This document shows, one piece after another, positions 59,788 to 64,000 of a stretch of DNA of 64,000 bases. This stretch comes from Pyxicephalus adspersus (Eukaryota; Chordata; Amphibia; Anura; Pyxicephalidae). Position 1 is the first letter of the stretch, and each line of letters begins with the position of its first letter. The notes beneath the pieces are model-generated. The model worked only from the letters and a program-made list of their open reading frames with translations, searched no databases and was not told the origin of the DNA. The translations under genes were made by a program, and so were the position numbers. Location of the stretch: NCBI RefSeq assembly GCF_032062135.1, contig NC_092860.1, positions 132,370,682-132,434,681 on the forward strand, given 5' to 3'.

Positions 59788-60305
59788 CTGTAGGAATCTA
59801 ACAATCCTAGTCCTACTGAACTGGTGATGAACTGATCCTTTTCTGATCATTCCTGAGAATAATATATACATACAGATATGATCTGTGAAATGGAAAGCAC
59901 CTCTTCCCTGGAGTACAAAATATAAATTTTAAATAACCAACAAAGATTCAGAGAAAGAAAGAAGAAAGAAAGAAGTATAATGTGACAGGGGGACGTGTAA
60001 CCGCCTCCCTGACACAGTTGAATATAGACGTGAGTTCTATGACAACACCTGAGGTATATGGAAATTTATTGGAAACGTAGGATGTCTACAGAAAAAAACA
60101 AACCACACAGAGTCATTTTGTTCTTCATTCATTGCTTTTAAACTTTATAGCTAAACTGGGCTATAATCTGGTATTCTTCATTAAGGACGTATTCCCATAG
60201 ATGTGTTTTGTTTCATCTCCATTGTGGACTGAATAGAAATAACATCTGGTGTGTACCAATAATAAAGTATTATAGGAATACAAAGAAAACAGGTCCAGGA
60301 ATAAT
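59788..60305 (-). repeat. Diverged ~500-bp repeat unit, copy 2
   Basis: It aligns with 57343-57890, including CCCTGGAGTACAAAAT, ATTCAGAGAAAGAAA, ATAGACGTGAGTTCTATGACAA, GTATTCCCATAGATGTG and AGGTCCAGGAAT. A GAAA-type microsatellite expansion (59955-59978) is private to this copy. On the minus strand the frame TSYVSNKFPYTSGVVIELTS, then IFNCVRE, is kept against copy 1. It is otherwise broken. Confidence 0.65.
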
Positions 60306-61636
60306 TAATTAGAATTGAAGCTGCTCACTTAGATAGCACAAAAGGTCCGCTTTGATTAATGGTCTGATAAAGTTCTGAATTGAACCCCTGGAGTTTTTGC
60401 AAACTTCATTAGGATATTAATGCTCTAAAAATACTGGACAGAGGCCATAAAGCTGGCACATTTTTTTTATTTTTCTAAATGCTGAATACACACACTGTAG
60501 TCATTGTTTTCAGTCATTTTCATCGGAAAAGGGTTATGAAAAATATAAGTTTTCACAATAGAACATATTTGTGTGAGAGACAGTTCTTACAAATGTAACA
60601 AATCGATTTCTTGATTTCTGAGTTTCTCCAATAGGATGTTAAAGTAATAACTGTTTGAGTAAACTAAAAGGGAATTTATTTTTATAATTAATTATAATGC
60701 AACTTCAGACAATATTTTCAGTTGTTTTTACTAGGACAAAAATATTATAAAATAAAAGTATTTTCACATTCTAATTGGACAGTGGGAGACACAATTCTTT
60801 AAAATATAGGAATTTGATAAGGCTGTCAATTTCTATGTCTAGTAATAAAAGCTTAAATGATTTGATTTAGAATAAATCATGGTGCAACCTCCTGGGATGA
60901 CATAGATATTATTAAGTCTGTTTATTATTAGTTTAGTATCCCCAGATTAATTTCAACAGTTTGAATTAAATAGCAGGTAGGTCTTCTTTGTTAAAGGATT
61001 TAACCATTTACCCCTTTTTGAATTGCATAATAGTCACAGGTATAGAAGAAACTGTTTGTGGATTATATTATTCCATTTGGATGTTTTACTATATAATCTT
61101 GCAATTTCAAAAATTTTGAACCTGCCTCAATCAATTTTCAATACCAGAAATTCTTTAGTGGATCATTACCACCATTCATTAGCAGTTCATCAAGAGCCAA
61201 ACTACTGCCTTAATGCTACATAGTAAGGCATGATGCTGCCCATACAAAAGCTTTTCCATCAGCTTTCAACCACAGAAACCTGACCTTATTATTTGTATTT
61301 GTTTCCAGTTTCAGATGACCATAAGATCAAAGTTTAAATAAAATGTATTCAAAATAGCTTTCAAATGGTGCTGTAGTGGTTTCAATCAATTCCCAGTGCT
61401 ATATTTACCAGATCATCCTAGTTAAAAGCTATTGTAAATCAGTGATATTTGTAAATCAGTGATATTTCTAAATCTGTGGTTTTTCAAAAGAAATGTATAA
61501 ACTCAGCATTCTGTAATAAAGCATAAGGATATTTTAATTAGGTAGAATAATTGTAATATACTTCAAAATTACCAGTTGTCATCAGTAACTGGGACTGTAA
61601 CTGTAGCTCCCTACTGTTTTAAAAACAAGGAAACAT
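60306..61636. other. No gene; short tandem array
   Basis: AT-rich. GTAAATCAGTGATATTT is repeated about 2.5 times at 61434-61478. Nothing else recognised. Confidence 0.5.
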
Positions 61637-61947
61637 GGGGCCTGATTTATTAAAGCTCCCCAATACTAGAGAGAATACATTTTCATCAGAGAAGCTGGGT
61701 GATCCAGCAATCCTGGAATGGATCTGGTCAAGGATTGGACACTATTTGCTAACAAATATCAAAGGACTTTAATAAATCCATTTCAGGTTTGCTGGATCAC
61801 TCAGGTTCACAGATGAAATTGTATCCTCCCCATCCTTGGAGAGCTTGAATAAATCAGGTACATAGTGTATAAACAAATATACATAGTTAATAGCTTGAAA
61901 TTAACTTCTTTTTGAAGGTCATTTTGTTTATAATCATTACACATTAA
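61637..61947. mobile_element. MITE (TTTATTAAAGCTCTCC family) plus shared 3' flank, copy 2
   Basis: The MITE (61637-61859) opens GGGGCCTGATTTATTAAAGC and closes TTGGAGAGCTTGAATAAATC. The next ~88 bp, from TACATAGTGTATAAAC to ATCATTACACATTA, match the bases after the copy at 47692 at about nine in ten positions. Confidence 0.8.
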
Positions 61948-63624
61948 CCAGCAAGGGGCCTAATCTGGAGATTTAGGGGAATCTAAACTTTCAGGAAGTT
62001 CAGGCTTCTGCATGTATGCATGAAGGCATTCCAAAAAATTAGGAGAATTACCAGTTTTCCTGGAGCTCTCTTTTAAGGATTCTAGTATTGCTTATAAGAA
62101 AACTGAGAAGGAAAATAACCCTCTATTACTATTACAATTTTTAGTCCTGGAAATCTACTTTAACAAATATATTTCCTTCTATTAACCCTATTCACTTTTT
62201 CACAGAGTTCCCAAGAGAAATGTGCTCTTTACCATTTCTAGAAATAACTCTGATATCATAGATATGAAAGGAGTTCATGTACAGCATCATATTCATGTTT
62301 TAGGTCAGTGAAAGACACAATGACGTAGCCATAACCCTGGAACATTCCATTATATGATACTCAGTAGCTGTCACATCTGCCAGAAGGAATGTCCTTTCCA
62401 TTAGGTGTATGACCTGCATTTAAACACAGATGTCATGTAGTAGATTTTATATGTTCTGGTTCAGCAAGTTAAATAAATCAGACATGTAAGTCCAGCAGTG
62501 GCAGAGTCTTTTCAAACCTGGATATTTCTTCCTGTAATCAATGGTGAAATTATACTCCATCCAACAAAAAGCCACTAAAAATGTCACTGGTCTTTTTTCA
62601 CAATATTACTTTTACATCTGAAAAAAAAATGCAATGGGTTTTATAATGAGAATATACGGAGACTGAAAATTATAAAAGAAGGATACCATTCTCTGGCTAC
62701 ATGAAATTCAAAAGCAAGTCTTCAAACCACTTACTGTCTTTATTGCACTTTACATTACAGAACTTCAGTGGCTCACAAGTTTACATTTAGAATCAACCAA
62801 GTGAGCTAGTGAAAGGTATTCTATGGAAAAGCTATTCTTTTTTAAATAATGTTTACCTATTATTGACTTATATTTAACTTTACAATAATATTTATAATTA
62901 TTTACTTTAATTTATAATTATTTACTTATAATTATTTACTTTACTTATGCAAAATGCAGATAATAATGCAGTGTACAATTGACTGGACAAGGTATACCAG
63001 ACCAATTCAGCCAGTTTTTAATTTTATTATTGGATAGGTGAATTGAATATAAATGAGATATTGACAATTATTCTTTGAAATTATAGGCGTCAATATGAAA
63101 TTGTTCTCACTGTAAAACAAACAGTTTTCAATTCCTTGTTTTACTTGAATTTGGATGGTGTCTAAAGAATGAAAAAGAAGACATGGCTTGCATGCAGTAT
63201 TCCATTTCATCACAAGGAGATTTATTAGGGGTGAAGTAAGGGCTATGTGGTAAGATCTCATGGTGGCCTTTTCTCCAGTCTTCAAGCTTTCTTTGCCATG
63301 CTGAACAAGAAAAAAAAACTCTGTGGGCAGGCTCCACAACATTTTGCATTTTCAGTTTGAGCCATACAATGTTGGCCAAAATATGGGCTATGAAGCATAA
63401 GAAATAGGGGAGCCATCTGCTCTCCTTTTAAAATCAGCCTAAATACCTTTATGGATGTAGCTTTGTGCACAAGTCACAGTCATGCTGTATTTTTCATAAC
63501 TGTTGTCACAAGGTTGGAAGAGCACAATTGTCCAAAATACCTTTGCTTATTGTAGCATTAACAGTACTCTTCAATGGAAGCATCTAAATTTAGTCTTTCA
63601 GAAGGATGTCTACATACTTCAGGG
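61948..63624. other. No gene; AT-rich tandem patch
   Basis: TTTATAATTATTTACTT is repeated about three times at 62891-62946. The antisense frames at 63007-63470 show no recognisable protein. Confidence 0.45.
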
Positions 63625-63953
63625 CAGCGGTCCACCAGTGGTCTGCGAGAAGATTTTGGGGGTCCGTGGCTCTGGTCGGTGCACCCCCCGAGCAGGGTCA
63701 GGAGAAGGACCTGGCTGGGGGAAGGCACCGGCCAGAACTGCGGACCACGTCCCAAGTGCAAATCCCTGGCTGCGGGAAGTGGGCGGGCTTTGTTTCAGGA
63801 CGTTTCCCATTGCAGGCTCAGATCTGCGATGGCAGAGTGGAAGGGGTTATGGCGTTATGACATCACTATTGGGAGGTTCCTCCCCTTTGATTGACAACCG
63901 CCTCCCCACGCATGCGCATGGTCAGGTGCCGGTAATTTTAATGACGACCGCAG
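63625..63953. mobile_element. hAT element, CAGCGGTC family, with target duplication
   Basis: The left end CAGCGGTCCACCAGTGGTC and the right end TGACGACCGCAG are imperfect inverted repeats. The flanking octamers CTTCAGGG (63617-63624) and CTTTAGGG (63954-63961) agree at 7 of 8. The interior is CG-rich with GGGTCCGTGGCTCTGG, TGCGATGGCAGAGTGG and CCTCCCCTTTGATTGACA. All frames here, including the 156-codon one at 63503-63973, are non-genic. Confidence 0.85.
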
Positions 63954-64000
63954 CTTTAGGGCCTATGGTGTAACTAACTACATGAAGGTACTTCTACAGG

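Larger units (their letters stand above)
41864..64000 (+). other. KCNIP4: KCNIP4 downstream intron (part)
   Basis: It starts with a GT donor (GTGAGC) and runs to the window end. I looked for the next coding exon (E-C-P-S-G-V-V-N-E-E-T) and did not see it. The content is repeats, listed separately, with AT-rich sequence between them. Confidence 0.8.

Noticed and set aside
63503..63973. 156-codon open frame
   Set aside because: It covers the hAT element 63625-63953. CG-rich sequence lacks stops by composition, several frames are open on both strands and no domain is recognisable.
33817..64000. Next KCNIP4 exon or an alternative first exon
   Set aside because: I looked for the E-C-P-S-G-V-V-N-E-E-T exon and for known alternative N-termini on the + strand and saw no credible match.
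1..64000. CRISPR arrays, operons, prophage or other prokaryotic systems
   Set aside because: The window is vertebrate intron: split exons with GT/GC-AG sites, SINEs, LINEs and hAT/Tc1 elements. No regularly spaced direct repeats of the CRISPR kind occur.

Overview
This is vertebrate intronic DNA, AT-rich and dominated by old transposable elements. It almost certainly comes from a frog, and the repeats suggest a neobatrachian or ranoid. The species call is an inference from repeat families that I recognise from anuran genomes: TTTATTAAAGCTCTCC-type MITEs, SINE tails reading GCGCCAACATATTACG, GAAACGYGTCGGG motifs and hAT ends of the CAGCGGTCSCCAAC type. I could not search a database.

The only protein-coding gene I can support is KCNIP4 (Kv channel-interacting protein 4, KChIP4) on the + strand. 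Two of its exons are present. A 102-bp, phase 1-1 N-terminal exon lies at 33715-33816. The 125-bp first core exon lies at 41739-41863 and reads almost like the mammalian protein. They are 7.9 kb apart, with very long introns on both sides. The donor of the first exon appears to be GC rather than GT. No other KCNIP4 exon was seen.

Layout. 0.5-1.5 kb: a MITE, a nested foldback element and a SINE tail. 4.5-5.0 kb: a decayed minisatellite. 10.6-17.3 kb: a MITE, a hAT element with another element inside it, a hAT remnant, an LTR-like block and two further CG-containing elements. 19-28 kb: a U2 snRNA-headed repeat, a MITE, two SINE copies and a decayed minisatellite. 30.8-37.7 kb: a MITE, hAT ends on both sides of the first exon, a SINE and an antisense L2-like LINE with recognisable RT motifs. 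38.9-48 kb: MITEs, the second exon, a hAT element with a perfect 8-bp target duplication, a Tc1/pogo-type MITE and a SINE. 48.7-56.8 kb: a dead Tc1 transposase gene, a CR1/L2 LINE 3' end and MITEs. 57.3-60.3 kb: a diverged duplicated unit plus a hAT copy with a templated insertion. 61.6-64 kb: a composite MITE unit and another hAT element with target duplications.

Most ORFs of 60-156 codons here are chance frames or lie in repeats. There are no rRNA or tRNA genes, CRISPR arrays or prokaryotic features.
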